Shown here in pieces: positions 35,982 to 44,021 of a stretch of DNA of 64,000 bases. Position numbers and translations under genes: made by a program. The stretch lies in NCBI RefSeq assembly GCF_023072595.1, contig NZ_JALLGK010000010.1:62001-126000 (forward strand), written 5' to 3'. The notes below the pieces were generated by a model. That model was not told the origin of the DNA. It saw only the letters and a list, made by a program, of their open reading frames with translations, and searched no databases. Origin of the DNA: Streptomyces sp. XM4193. Lineage in GTDB: Bacteria; Actinomycetota; Actinomycetes; Streptomycetales; Streptomycetaceae. The number at the start of each line of letters is the position of its first letter. Within the stretch, counting starts at the first letter, position 1.

Positions 35982-36178
35982 CCGCAGAGGCCGTCCGGCC
36001 CGACGGGCACACGCGGCGGCCCCACCCGGCGGCCCCACCCGTCTGCCGACGCCGCCCGACCTGTGGCAGGTGCGGACGGTCCCCGCTGCCGCGGACCGCC
36101 GACAAAACCGTTGGCCGTCCTCACCGCTGCGGTGCTTCAATCGGCCGGCCGACCCCCGAACCGTGAGGAGAGACCAGC

Positions 36179-36724
36179 GTGCAGCCGCTGAGCGAGACCG
36201 AGATCAGGCAGTCGTTCGTCAACTGCTCCAAGGGCGAGGCGAAGCGGCTCAACCTCCCCCGGGACTTCGCCGGGACCGCCTGGTCCGAGCTGGATTTCCT
36301 GGGCTGGCGCGACCAGGGCGCACCCGACCGCGGCTATCTGGTGGTACCGCTCGCGGGCGCCGCTGTCGGCCTCACCCTGCGGGTCCCTCCCAGCAGCCGG
36401 CGGAGCCTGCTCAGAACGTCCATGTGCTCGTTGTGCACCACCCGGCACCCCTCCTCCGGAGTGACTCTCTTCGCGGCGCGCAAGGAGGGAGCGGCCGGCC
36501 GCCGGGGCAACACCGTGGGCACCTACATCTGCGCCGACCTCGCCTGCTCGCTCTACATCCGGGGCAGGCGAACGCCCGATGTGCTGCCCGTCAAGGAGAC
36601 GCTGAGCCTGGAGGACCGGATCGCGCGGGTCGAGGAGAACCTGGCGGAGCTGGTGGACGCGGTACGGAACCAGGGCCTGTCCTTCGACTCCGCTACGCGG
36701 CCCCCGCGCCCGTCAGCGACCTGA
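36179..36724 (+). CDS. FBP-domain (treble-clef zinc finger) protein
   Basis: Protein of 181 residues with an FBP-type domain like the C-terminal domain of elongation-factor-G-binding proteins (fusidic acid resistance type FusB). Zinc ligands: CSLCTTRHP (about 82-90) and YICADLACSLYIRG (about 120-133). The N-terminal part begins with a small helix (SETEIRQSFVNCSKGEAKRL). Start GTG 36179 with GAGGAGAG. It may bind EF-G or another ribosomal factor, by family resemblance. Its 3' end overlaps the convergent symporter gene by 32 bp. Confidence 0.85.
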   Translation: MQPLSETEIRQSFVNCSKGEAKRLNLPRDFAGTAWSELDFLGWRDQGAPDRGYLVVPLAGAAVGLTLRVPPSSRRSLLRTSMCSLCTTRHPSSGVTLFAARKEGAAGRRGNTVGTYICADLACSLYIRGRRTPDVLPVKETLSLEDRIARVEENLAELVDAVRNQGLSFDSATRPPRPSAT

Positions 36725-38360
36725 CCTCGGTCTCCGCGTGCCGGTGCACATCCGCACCGGCACGGTCGGTGACCGTGCCCAGCCACCCGGCGAGGAAGCC
36801 CAGTGGAATCGACACGATTCCCGGGTTCTGCAAGGGGAAGAGAGCGAAGTCCACCCCGGGGAAGATCGCCGCGGCATCGCCCGAGACCACCGGCGAGAGG
36901 ACCACGAGCGCCACTGCCGGCAGCAGTCCTCCGTAGACCGACCACAGCGCGCCCCTGGTGGTGAAGCGCCGCCAGAAGAGCGTGTACAGCAGCACCGGCA
37001 GGTTCGCCGAGGCGGCGACCGCGAAGGCGAGACCCACCAGGAACGCCACGTTCAGGTTCTGGGCCAGCAGTCCGAGCCCGATCGCCACCGCGCCGATCCC
37101 GACCGCCGCGATCCGGGCCACCGCCACCTCGCGGCCGCTCCCCCGTACACCCTCCGCGTCGGACTCGAACCCGCCGGCGGCGAGCCCGCCGTCGTGGCCG
37201 CGGCCGCCCGTGCCCCTGCGTCGCCGACGGCTGAACGAGGCGTAGAGGTCGTGCGCGATGGCGGCGGAGGAGGCGAGGGTGATCCCCGCGACCACCGCGA
37301 GGATCGTGGCGAACGCGACCGCCGCCACCACGGCGAAGAGCGCGGCGCCGCCCGTGGTGCCCGCCCCGCCGCCCAGATGCTGCGCGAGCAGCGGTACGGC
37401 GGTGTTCCCGGCCGCGTTGTCCGCACGCACGGTCTCGCTGCCGAGCAGAGCGGCGGCCCCGAAGCCGAGGACGATCGTCATGAGATAGAAACTGCCGATG
37501 AGGCCGATGGCCCAGACCACCGATCGGCGGGCGGCGCGAGCGGTGGGCACCGTGTAGAACCGGGCGAGGATGTGCGGGAGTCCCGCGGTGCCCAGTACCA
37601 GTGCGATGCCCAGGCTGATGAAGTCCAGCCGGGAGGCCACGCTCTCGCCGAAGAGAAGGCCCGGTCCCAGGAAGTCCTCGGCGTGCCCGCTGCCCTCCGC
37701 GGCCCCGGACAGCAGGGCGGCGGGATCCCCGTCGAAACGGAGCAGGACCAGCACGGTCAGGCCGAGCGCTCCGGCCATCAGCAGACATGCCTTCACGATC
37801 TGAATCCACGTGGTGGCGCGCATCCCGCCGCAGGACACGTAGACCACCATCAGCGCGCCGACGCCGACCACCGTCCAGGTGCGCACCTCGCCGCTCGACC
37901 CGCCGAGCAGCAGCGCCACCAGTGTCCCGGCGCCCACCATCTGCGCGACCAGGTAGAGCACCGACACCACGACGGAGGAAGTGCCCGTCGCCACCCGCAC
38001 CGGACGTTCGCGCAGCCGGGTCACCAGTACGTCGGCCAGGGTGAACCGCCCGCAGTTGCGCACGAGTTCGGCCGCGAGCAGCAGCACCAGGAGCCAGGCC
38101 ACCAGGAAGCCGACCGAGTACACCATCCCGTCGTAGCCGTGCAGAGCGATCAACCCGGCCACGCCGAGGAAGGACGCCGCCGACATGTAGTCGCCCGCGA
38201 TGGCGAACCCGTTCTCGGCCGGCGAGAAGAGCCGACCACCCGCGTAGAACTCCTCCGGGGTGCCCTGTCTGCGCCTGCCCGCCCAGGTGGTGATCGCCAG
38301 GGTGATCGCGACGACGACGCTGAACAGCACCACGACCAGCGTCCGCTCCCCGCCGGTCAT
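36693..38360 (-). CDS. actP: Sodium/solute symporter, cation-acetate symporter type
   Basis: A 555-residue SSS-family transporter of the ActP/MctC type, with about 13 membrane segments. Family signature: GGRLFSPAENGFAIAGDYMSAASFLG (about 41-66) for the sodium site. A large soluble loop rich in Arg and Gly is present near 365-405. It likely takes up acetate, pyruvate or propionate. It starts at ATG 38360, overlapping the DUF485 gene by 4 bp, the classical yjcH-actP arrangement. Tail-to-tail overlap of 32 bp with the FBP gene. Confidence 0.92.
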   Translation of the reverse strand: MTGGERTLVVVLFSVVVAITLAITTWAGRRRQGTPEEFYAGGRLFSPAENGFAIAGDYMSAASFLGVAGLIALHGYDGMVYSVGFLVAWLLVLLLAAELVRNCGRFTLADVLVTRLRERPVRVATGTSSVVVSVLYLVAQMVGAGTLVALLLGGSSGEVRTWTVVGVGALMVVYVSCGGMRATTWIQIVKACLLMAGALGLTVLVLLRFDGDPAALLSGAAEGSGHAEDFLGPGLLFGESVASRLDFISLGIALVLGTAGLPHILARFYTVPTARAARRSVVWAIGLIGSFYLMTIVLGFGAAALLGSETVRADNAAGNTAVPLLAQHLGGGAGTTGGAALFAVVAAVAFATILAVVAGITLASSAAIAHDLYASFSRRRRRGTGGRGHDGGLAAGGFESDAEGVRGSGREVAVARIAAVGIGAVAIGLGLLAQNLNVAFLVGLAFAVAASANLPVLLYTLFWRRFTTRGALWSVYGGLLPAVALVVLSPVVSGDAAAIFPGVDFALFPLQNPGIVSIPLGFLAGWLGTVTDRAGADVHRHAETEVRSLTGAGAA

Positions 38361-38926
38361 CGCCCGACCTGCCTGGTGCGCAACTGGGTCTCCCAGCGCA
38401 GCTCGAACGCCGCCCGGTCCCGTCCGCGGCTCGCGTTGTGCACATACGCCCAGGTCAGCAATGCGGTGCTGAGGAACTGCGCAAGCCCGGCGAGTATTCC
38501 GATGTTCAACGGCCCCTCCCCCACGGGGGTGGCCATCAGCGCGGGGAACGCGGTCGCCGTGACGATGTAGAGCAGATACCAGACGAGGAATCCGGCCGTG
38601 GCGGGGAAGACGAACCGGCGGTGGCTGCGGCGCACCCACTGGAACTCCGCGCTCTGCTGCACGGCCAGGTACACCGCCGCGCGTTCCCCGGCGGCGGCGT
38701 CCCGACCGGGCTCGGAGTACGTCGGCGCACCCGCAGGACCGTTCCTGCGCGAGGGCGGCTCGTACGGTTCGCCGTCGGTCCCGGGCCCCGCGGCCTCCAC
38801 GGCCGGGCCGGAGGCCAACTCGTCGTACCAGGGGTCCGCCACGCGCAGCGGCGCCACGGTACGGATACCGGCGTCGCCCGTGGCCTCGTGCTCTGTCACC
38901 GCAACTGTCACCCGAACTCTCGTCAC
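38357..38926 (-). CDS. DUF485 membrane protein (YjcH-like)
   Basis: Protein of 189 residues. The N-terminal 85 residues are disordered and Pro/Gly-rich. Two membrane helices follow (about 106-127 and 140-162) within the DUF485 domain (EFQWVRRSHRRFVFPATAGF). In other bacteria the DUF485 gene always precedes actP and is thought to assist the symporter. The GTG 38926 start has only a weak ribosome site; an in-frame GTG at 38899 is an alternative. Confidence 0.85.
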   Translation of the reverse strand: MTRVRVTVAVTEHEATGDAGIRTVAPLRVADPWYDELASGPAVEAAGPGTDGEPYEPPSRRNGPAGAPTYSEPGRDAAAGERAAVYLAVQQSAEFQWVRRSHRRFVFPATAGFLVWYLLYIVTATAFPALMATPVGEGPLNIGILAGLAQFLSTALLTWAYVHNASRGRDRAAFELRWETQLRTRQVGR

Positions 38927-39104
38927 TGCCCGGACCGTTGGCCCGTACGGGGCCGGTGGCCCGCCTGGCCGAGACCAGAATGGCGAGCGGCGAAGCGCGC
39001 GGGACGCGGTAATCCCGGACCTTCACCCCTTCAGGTGACGTGTGCTGGACAGGACCGCCTTCGCTCTGCCGGAGGGCCTCCGTACGGCCGTCGCACGGGC
39101 AGCG

Positions 39105-39941
39105 TCAGCGGACCCGACGGAAGAAGTCGCCGAGTGCCGCGGTGAGTTCGGCGGGGGCGTCCTCCTGGACCAGGTGGCCCGCGCCCGCGAGGGGCTCGAA
39201 CTCCGCTCCGGGGATCAGCGCCGCGAGCTCTCTGCCCTTGGCGACCGGGATCCAGGTGTCCTCCTCGCCCCAGCAGACCAGCACGGGCAGATCGATCTCC
39301 CCGTACCGGCCCTGGACCTCGTCGGTGTAGCGCTGGTCCGCCTGCGCGATCTGACGGTAGAAGGCCGGCTGCCCGGCCTCTCCCGACCAGGGCTCCACCA
39401 GCCGGTCCAGAACTGCCGGATGCAGCCCGGGCCCGCTCGCGGAGGCGACGTACTCACGCACCAGCGCCCGGTGCAGCGCGGGCGGCAACTGCTCGAAGAC
39501 CGCGGAGTGCTCGCCCACCAGCCGGAAGAACGGCGATCCCCACGGCGCCAGCGCCACCGGGTCCACCAGCGCGAGCGCCCGATAACGGGCCCCGTGCAGC
39601 AGATGTGCGCGCAGAGCGACCGCACCGCCGAAGTCGTGCGCCGCCACCAGCGGCGGCTGCGGGAGGTCCCAGTGCGCCAGCAGCCCGGCGAAGACCCGGC
39701 CCTGAGCCGCCAGCGAGACGTCCTGCCCGGCGGACTGCTCGGAGGTCCCGTAGCCGGGCATGTCCCAGAAGAACACCTGGTGGCGACGGGCGAGGGCGCG
39801 CGCGACCGCCCGCCACACATGGGAGGAGAACGGGGTGCCGTGCAACAGCACCACCGGGTCCCGCCCGGGTTCGCCGAGGCTCCCCCAGCGGACCTCGCCC
39901 GAGTCGCTGCGGTACGTGTGCGGCAACCGCCACTCGCCCAT
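39105..39941 (-). CDS. Alpha/beta hydrolase with Asp nucleophile
   Basis: Hydrolase of 278 residues. The oxyanion motif is LLHGTPFSSHVW (about 32-43) and the nucleophile elbow is AHDFGGAV with Asp103. The catalytic His lies in GAGHLVQED near the end. An Asp nucleophile places it with haloalkane dehalogenases, haloacetate dehalogenases and epoxide hydrolases, not esterases. The substrate is unknown. Start ATG 39941 with GAGGAAGAGG just upstream. It is 130 bp downstream of parE on the same strand. Confidence 0.85.
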   Translation of the reverse strand: MGEWRLPHTYRSDSGEVRWGSLGEPGRDPVVLLHGTPFSSHVWRAVARALARRHQVFFWDMPGYGTSEQSAGQDVSLAAQGRVFAGLLAHWDLPQPPLVAAHDFGGAVALRAHLLHGARYRALALVDPVALAPWGSPFFRLVGEHSAVFEQLPPALHRALVREYVASASGPGLHPAVLDRLVEPWSGEAGQPAFYRQIAQADQRYTDEVQGRYGEIDLPVLVCWGEEDTWIPVAKGRELAALIPGAEFEPLAGAGHLVQEDAPAELTAALGDFFRRVR

Positions 39942-40071
39942 GGATCCTCTTCCTCCTCGATACCGACGCCCGGACGCGACAGCGCGGCCGCCGGCGGACA
40001 GCGGCCGGCGGGCGGGGTGATCCCCACTCGCCGGCCGCCGCCGACCGCAGCACGCTCGCGCCGCTGCGCCG

Positions 40072-42186
40072 CTAGATGTCGATGCGCGAGCGGTCCAGCG
40101 TCGCCGCCGACGTCGTGATGAACTCCTTGCGCGGCGCGACCTCGTTGCCCATCAGCAGGTCGAACGCCTTCTCGGCGGCCTCCAGATCGCTGATGTTGAT
40201 GCGCCGCAGAGTGCGGTGGCGCGGGTCCATCGTCGTCTCGGCGAGCTGGTCGGCGTCCATCTCACCGAGGCCCTTGTAGCGCTGGATGGAGTCCTTGAAG
40301 CGGACCCCCTTGCCCCGCAGCTCCAGGACCGTCTGGCGCAGCTCGTTGTCCGAGTAGGTGTAGATGTACTTGTCCTGGCCCTTCTTGACGTTGGTCAGCT
40401 CGATGCGGTGCAGCGGCGGCACCGCGGAGAAGACCCGGCCCTGCTCGACCATCGGCCGCATGTAGCGCTGGAAGAGCGTCAGCAGCAGACAGCGGATGTG
40501 GGCGCCGTCGACATCGGCGTCGGCCAGGAAGATCACCTTGCCGTAGCGCGCCTGGTCGATGTCGAAGGTGCGACCGGACCCTGCTCCTATGACCTGGATG
40601 ATCGCGCTGCACTCGGCGTTCTTCAGCATGTCCGAGACGGACGACTTCTGGACGTTGAGGATCTTGCCGCGGATCGGCAGCAGCGCCTGGAACTCGGAGT
40701 TTCGGGCCAGCTTCGCGGTGCCGAGGGCGGAGTCCCCCTCGACGATGAACAGCTCGCTGCGGTCCACGTCGTCGCTTCGGCAGTCGGCGAGCTTGGCCGG
40801 CAGCGCCGAGGACTCCAGCGCGGTCTTCCGCCGCTGGGCCTCCTTGTGCTGGCGTGCGGTGATCCGGGTGCGGGCCGCCGAGACGATCTTCTCCAGCACG
40901 GTACGGGCCTGCTGCTTGCCGTCCCGCTTGGTGGAGGTCAGAAACGCCTTCAGCTCCTTGGCCAGTACCTGCCCGACGATGCGGGCGGCGGCCGAGGTGC
41001 CCAGCACCTCCTTGGTCTGGCCCTCGAACTGCGGCTCGGCGAGCCGCACCGTCACCACCGCGGTCAGCCCTTCGAGGGCGTCGTCCTTCACGACGTCGTC
41101 CTCGGCGACCCGCAGGAGCTTCGCGGACCGGAGCACCTCGTTGACCGTCTTGGTCAACGACCGCTCGAAACCGCTCACATGGGTGCCGCCCTTGGGCGTC
41201 GCGATGATGTTGACGAACGACTTGACCGTCGAGTCGTACCCGGTGCCCCAGCGCAGCGCGATGTCGACTCCCAGCTCCCGGGTGACCTCGGAGGGGATCA
41301 TGTGGCCGCGGTCGTCCAGGACCGGCACCGTCTCCTTGAAGCTTCCCTGGCCCTGGAGCCGCAGCACGTCGCAGATCGGCCGGTCCTGCGCCAGGTACTC
41401 GCAGAACTCGCTGATGCCGCCGTCGTACCGGAAGACCTCCTCGGCGACGGACGCACCGTCCAGGGCGCGCTGGTCACGGACCGTTATGGTCAGCCCCGGA
41501 ACAAGGAAGGCGGTCTGACGCGCTCGCGCGTACAGGGTCTCCAGGGAGAGCCCGGCCTCCTTCAGGAAGATCTGCCGGTCGGCCCAGTACCGGATCCTGG
41601 TGCCCGTACGGGCCTTCGGCACCTTCTTGCCCTTGATCAGGCCGCTGGACGGGTCGAACGGAGCCTCGGGCCCGGACTCCGTGAACATCCCCGGGACGCC
41701 GCGGCGGAAGCTGATCGAGTGCGTCCGACTGTTCCGGTCCACCTCGACGTCCAGACGCGCGGACAGCGCGTTGACGACCGAGGCGCCGACTCCGTGCAGA
41801 CCGCCGGACGCCGCGTAGGACCCGCCGCCGAACTTTCCGCCTGCGTGCAGCTTGGTCATCACGACCTCGACCCCGGACAGGCCCGTCTTGGGCTCGACGT
41901 CGACCGGGATGCCGCGGCCGTTGTCGCTGACCTCGACCGAGCCGTCGTCGTGCAGCACGACCTCGATGCGGTCGCAGTAGCCGCCCAGGGCCTCGTCGAC
42001 GGAGTTGTCGATGATCTCCCAGAGGCAGTGCATCAGACCGCGGCTGTCCGTCGAGCCGATGTACATGCCGGGCCGCTTGCGGACCGCTTCGAGCCCTTCG
42101 AGGACCAACAGGTGACGCGCGGTGTAGTTGGAGCTGTCCCGATCCGCTCCGGTGAGCAGTGCGGTGGACGACGTCTCGGCGGTCAC
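40072..42186 (-). CDS. parE: DNA topoisomerase IV subunit B
   Basis: Protein of 704 residues, ATPase subunit of topoisomerase IV. The GHKL ATPase domain has PGMYIGSTD, the DNSVDEALGGY Asn/Asp ATP site, DNGRGIPVD and GGLHGVGASVVNALS. The TOPRIM domain has FIVEGDSALGTA and DADVDGAHIR. The terminal helix follows RYKGLGEM. Start GTG 42186. The partner is encoded by parC 6.4 kb away, in the opposite direction. The C-terminal insert of Gram-negative GyrB is absent. It matches SCO5822 of S. coelicolor by memory. Confidence 0.95.
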   Translation of the reverse strand: MTAETSSTALLTGADRDSSNYTARHLLVLEGLEAVRKRPGMYIGSTDSRGLMHCLWEIIDNSVDEALGGYCDRIEVVLHDDGSVEVSDNGRGIPVDVEPKTGLSGVEVVMTKLHAGGKFGGGSYAASGGLHGVGASVVNALSARLDVEVDRNSRTHSISFRRGVPGMFTESGPEAPFDPSSGLIKGKKVPKARTGTRIRYWADRQIFLKEAGLSLETLYARARQTAFLVPGLTITVRDQRALDGASVAEEVFRYDGGISEFCEYLAQDRPICDVLRLQGQGSFKETVPVLDDRGHMIPSEVTRELGVDIALRWGTGYDSTVKSFVNIIATPKGGTHVSGFERSLTKTVNEVLRSAKLLRVAEDDVVKDDALEGLTAVVTVRLAEPQFEGQTKEVLGTSAAARIVGQVLAKELKAFLTSTKRDGKQQARTVLEKIVSAARTRITARQHKEAQRRKTALESSALPAKLADCRSDDVDRSELFIVEGDSALGTAKLARNSEFQALLPIRGKILNVQKSSVSDMLKNAECSAIIQVIGAGSGRTFDIDQARYGKVIFLADADVDGAHIRCLLLTLFQRYMRPMVEQGRVFSAVPPLHRIELTNVKKGQDKYIYTYSDNELRQTVLELRGKGVRFKDSIQRYKGLGEMDADQLAETTMDPRHRTLRRINISDLEAAEKAFDLLMGNEVAPRKEFITTSAATLDRSRIDI

Positions 42187-42392
42187 GCGGTTCGCTCCTC
42201 GCTGAATTCACTGGGGTGGCTTATTGCCGCTCAGAGGGTACCGACCCTTGCCATTGCTGGTGAAACGCCACCCGTGGGTAAACCTATGCTAGCGGCGAAT
42301 CGTCCAGGCGTTCGATAACTCGTAAGGGTGACGTGTACATCACGTTCCCTTCGGGGCATGAACCATTTAGGCTCCGGGCACGTCCTCACCAA

Positions 42393-42565
42393 CGAGTGGT
42401 ACACCCACTCGGAGACGACAACTGGACAAGCGCAACGAAACCGACAAGCTTCTAGAACCAAGCAAACGGCCCTTTCGCCGCCAACCGGCAGCATCCAACC
42501 GTCCCGGAAGGCGACTTCAAGGAAAGTAGTCCGAGGCGGGAACATCTCGGACTGGTTGGATGTTG
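42393..42565 (+). ncRNA. Structured leader RNA candidate upstream of the DUF7455 gene
   Basis: Within the 419-bp gap between parE and the DUF7455 gene, the plus strand can fold well. First, a 7-bp hairpin at 42393-42399/42405-42411 (loop of 5). Second, a 12-bp stem with one G-U pair (42489-42500 with 42554-42565). This stem encloses a 28-nt single-stranded arm (42501-42528) and an internal 7-bp hairpin (42529-42535/42546-42552, 10-nt loop). The element ends 40 bp before the GTG start. It fits a cis-regulatory leader. No known class was recognised. The promoter of parE must lie in the same gap on the other strand. Confidence 0.45.
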
Positions 42566-42605
42566 ACCCTGGTACGACAGCTCGTCGAGCTAGAGAAGAG
42601 GCGAC

Positions 42606-42836
42606 GTGACTACTGTTCTGACACCCGCGAGCCCGCTGACCGCCGCTGACCGCTGCGACCGCTGTGGCGCCCAGGCGTACCTGCGCGTCGTACTGGCCAC
42701 GGGCGGCGAGCTCCTGTTCTGCGCCCACCACGGTCGCAAGTTCGAGCCAGAACTCAAGAAGATCGCCGCGGAAATACAGGACGAGACGGAGCGGCTCACC
42801 GCCACTCCGGCAACCGTGGGCGACGACGACCGCTGA
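42606..42836 (+). CDS. DUF7455 zinc-ribbon-like small protein
   Basis: Protein of 76 residues conserved in Streptomyces. It has CDRCGAQAYLRVVL (CxxC near residue 17) and LLFCAHHGRKFEPEL (CxHH-type, near residue 40), which together make one plausible zinc site. The last 25 residues are charged and disordered. Start GTG 42606 with GAAGAGG. Function unknown; the same small family is next to parE and the hrdB-side protease gene in other Streptomyces (from memory). Expression may be controlled by the structured leader described above. Confidence 0.82.
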   Translation: MTTVLTPASPLTAADRCDRCGAQAYLRVVLATGGELLFCAHHGRKFEPELKKIAAEIQDETERLTATPATVGDDDR

Positions 42837-42891
42837 CCCGACGCACAGCGTCCTGACACCGACGAGCTCGGTTCCGGCCAAGGGCCGGGAA

Positions 42892-42936
42892 GACGACGGG
42901 CGGGCGACCACCGAGCGTGGTTGTCCGCCCGTCGTC
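42892..42936. terminator. Terminator between the DUF7455 and protease genes
   Basis: A 20-bp stem (42892-42911 with 42917-42936) includes two non-Watson-Crick pairs (G-U type in the plus-strand transcript) and a 5-nt loop. It lies 55 bp after the DUF7455 stop. Confidence 0.8.
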
Positions 42937-42986
42937 GTGTGTGCTCCGGGCCGCCCACCACCGAGCGCCCCGAAGCCTCCTCCCGC

Positions 42987-43823
42987 CTAACCGCGCATCC
43001 GCCCGGTGATCTCCTTCTCCAACGCGGAAATCCTCGTGTAGACACCGGGCTGCCCCGCGACGCCGCAGCCCGATCCCCAGGAGACGAGCCCGATCAGCTT
43101 CCCACCGGAGACCAGCGGACCACCGCTGTCACCCTGGCAGGCGTCCCGGCCGCCCTCGGGCAGGCCGGCGCAGACCATCGTCTCCGCCCGGAACCGCCCT
43201 GCCGCGGCGCCGCCCGGGTAGGCGTCGGCACACTCCTGGTCCGCCAACACCCGCACACGGGAGGCGTGCAGCGAGGACGCATAGCTTCCGTCCCCGCCGG
43301 TGTCGCCCCAGCCGTACACCGACGCGGGCTGCCCGGCGGCGTACGCCGCGTCCCCGGCTCCCGCGAGGGGCACCACGGCGCCGGGCAGCGGCTTGGCCAG
43401 CGTCAGCACCGCCAGGTCCCCGGCGTTGGTCCGCCGGTCGTAGCGGGGGTTGACCCAGATGTCGCTGACCGCCACCGCGCGGCCCTGCTCACCGCGGAGA
43501 TCGTCCCGGCCGGCGATCACACGGAAGTCCCGTACCCGGTCGGGGTCCGCGCCGAGGATCTGTCGGTCGAAGCAGTGCGCCGCGGTCACCACGGTGCGCG
43601 CCGAGACGACGGCGCCGCCGCAGAACTGCCCGGATCTCGAAGAGCCGAAGAGCTGCCGGCTCCCGATGGCCACCACCCACGGGTGGTCGGCCGTGCGAGC
43701 GGCATCACCGCCGATGACGGAACGGTCCATCGCATGGGCCACGGGCGGCCCGACAGCCGTGGCTGCCGTGAGGGCCAGGGACGAGACGAGGGTGGCGGTC
43801 AGAGCGCGCGTGAATGTGTTCAT
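42987..43823 (-). CDS. Secreted trypsin-like serine protease (S1)
   Basis: Protein of 278 residues. Signal peptide with hydrophobic core at about 8-25 and cleavage near AHA-MD (about 31). Mature start IGGDAARTADHPWVV is like a trypsin zymogen N-terminus. Catalytic triad: His in TAAHCF (about 83), Asp in AGDLAVL (about 137), Ser in GDSGGPL (about 231). Six cysteines fit three disulfides. It probably acts outside the cell. Start ATG 43823. It shares no promoter with hrdB (198 bp gap and terminator between). Confidence 0.93.
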   Translation of the reverse strand: MNTFTRALTATLVSSLALTAATAVGPPVAHAMDRSVIGGDAARTADHPWVVAIGSRQLFGSSRSGQFCGGAVVSARTVVTAAHCFDRQILGADPDRVRDFRVIAGRDDLRGEQGRAVAVSDIWVNPRYDRRTNAGDLAVLTLAKPLPGAVVPLAGAGDAAYAAGQPASVYGWGDTGGDGSYASSLHASRVRVLADQECADAYPGGAAAGRFRAETMVCAGLPEGGRDACQGDSGGPLVSGGKLIGLVSWGSGCGVAGQPGVYTRISALEKEITGRMRG

Positions 43824-43921
43824 ACCGCTAGCTGACTTTACGGAATCATCCAGTCACCCGCTGTCCGCCATACCGGCGAAAACGCGCACACCGCGTTGAC
43901 TTCGCCGCCGCGGCCGCAACA

Positions 43922-43969
43922 GCGACGGCCCGGCCCAAGCCCCGCAGGGCGTTGTGGCCGGGCCGTCGC
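43922..43969 (-). terminator. hrdB terminator
   Basis: A perfect 14-bp inverted repeat (43922-43935 with 43956-43969) has a 20-nt loop. It lies 53 bp beyond the hrdB stop codon. Confidence 0.85.
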
Positions 43970-44021
43970 CGACAGGCGGTGTCGCTCGCCCCCGTTCGCT
44001 CCGGGTCGTCAGTCCGACTCG

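Noticed and set aside
42231..42911. Minus-strand 226-codon frame in the parE/DUF7455 gap
   Set aside because: It is antisense to DUF7455 and the structured leader, with mixed codon use and no family.
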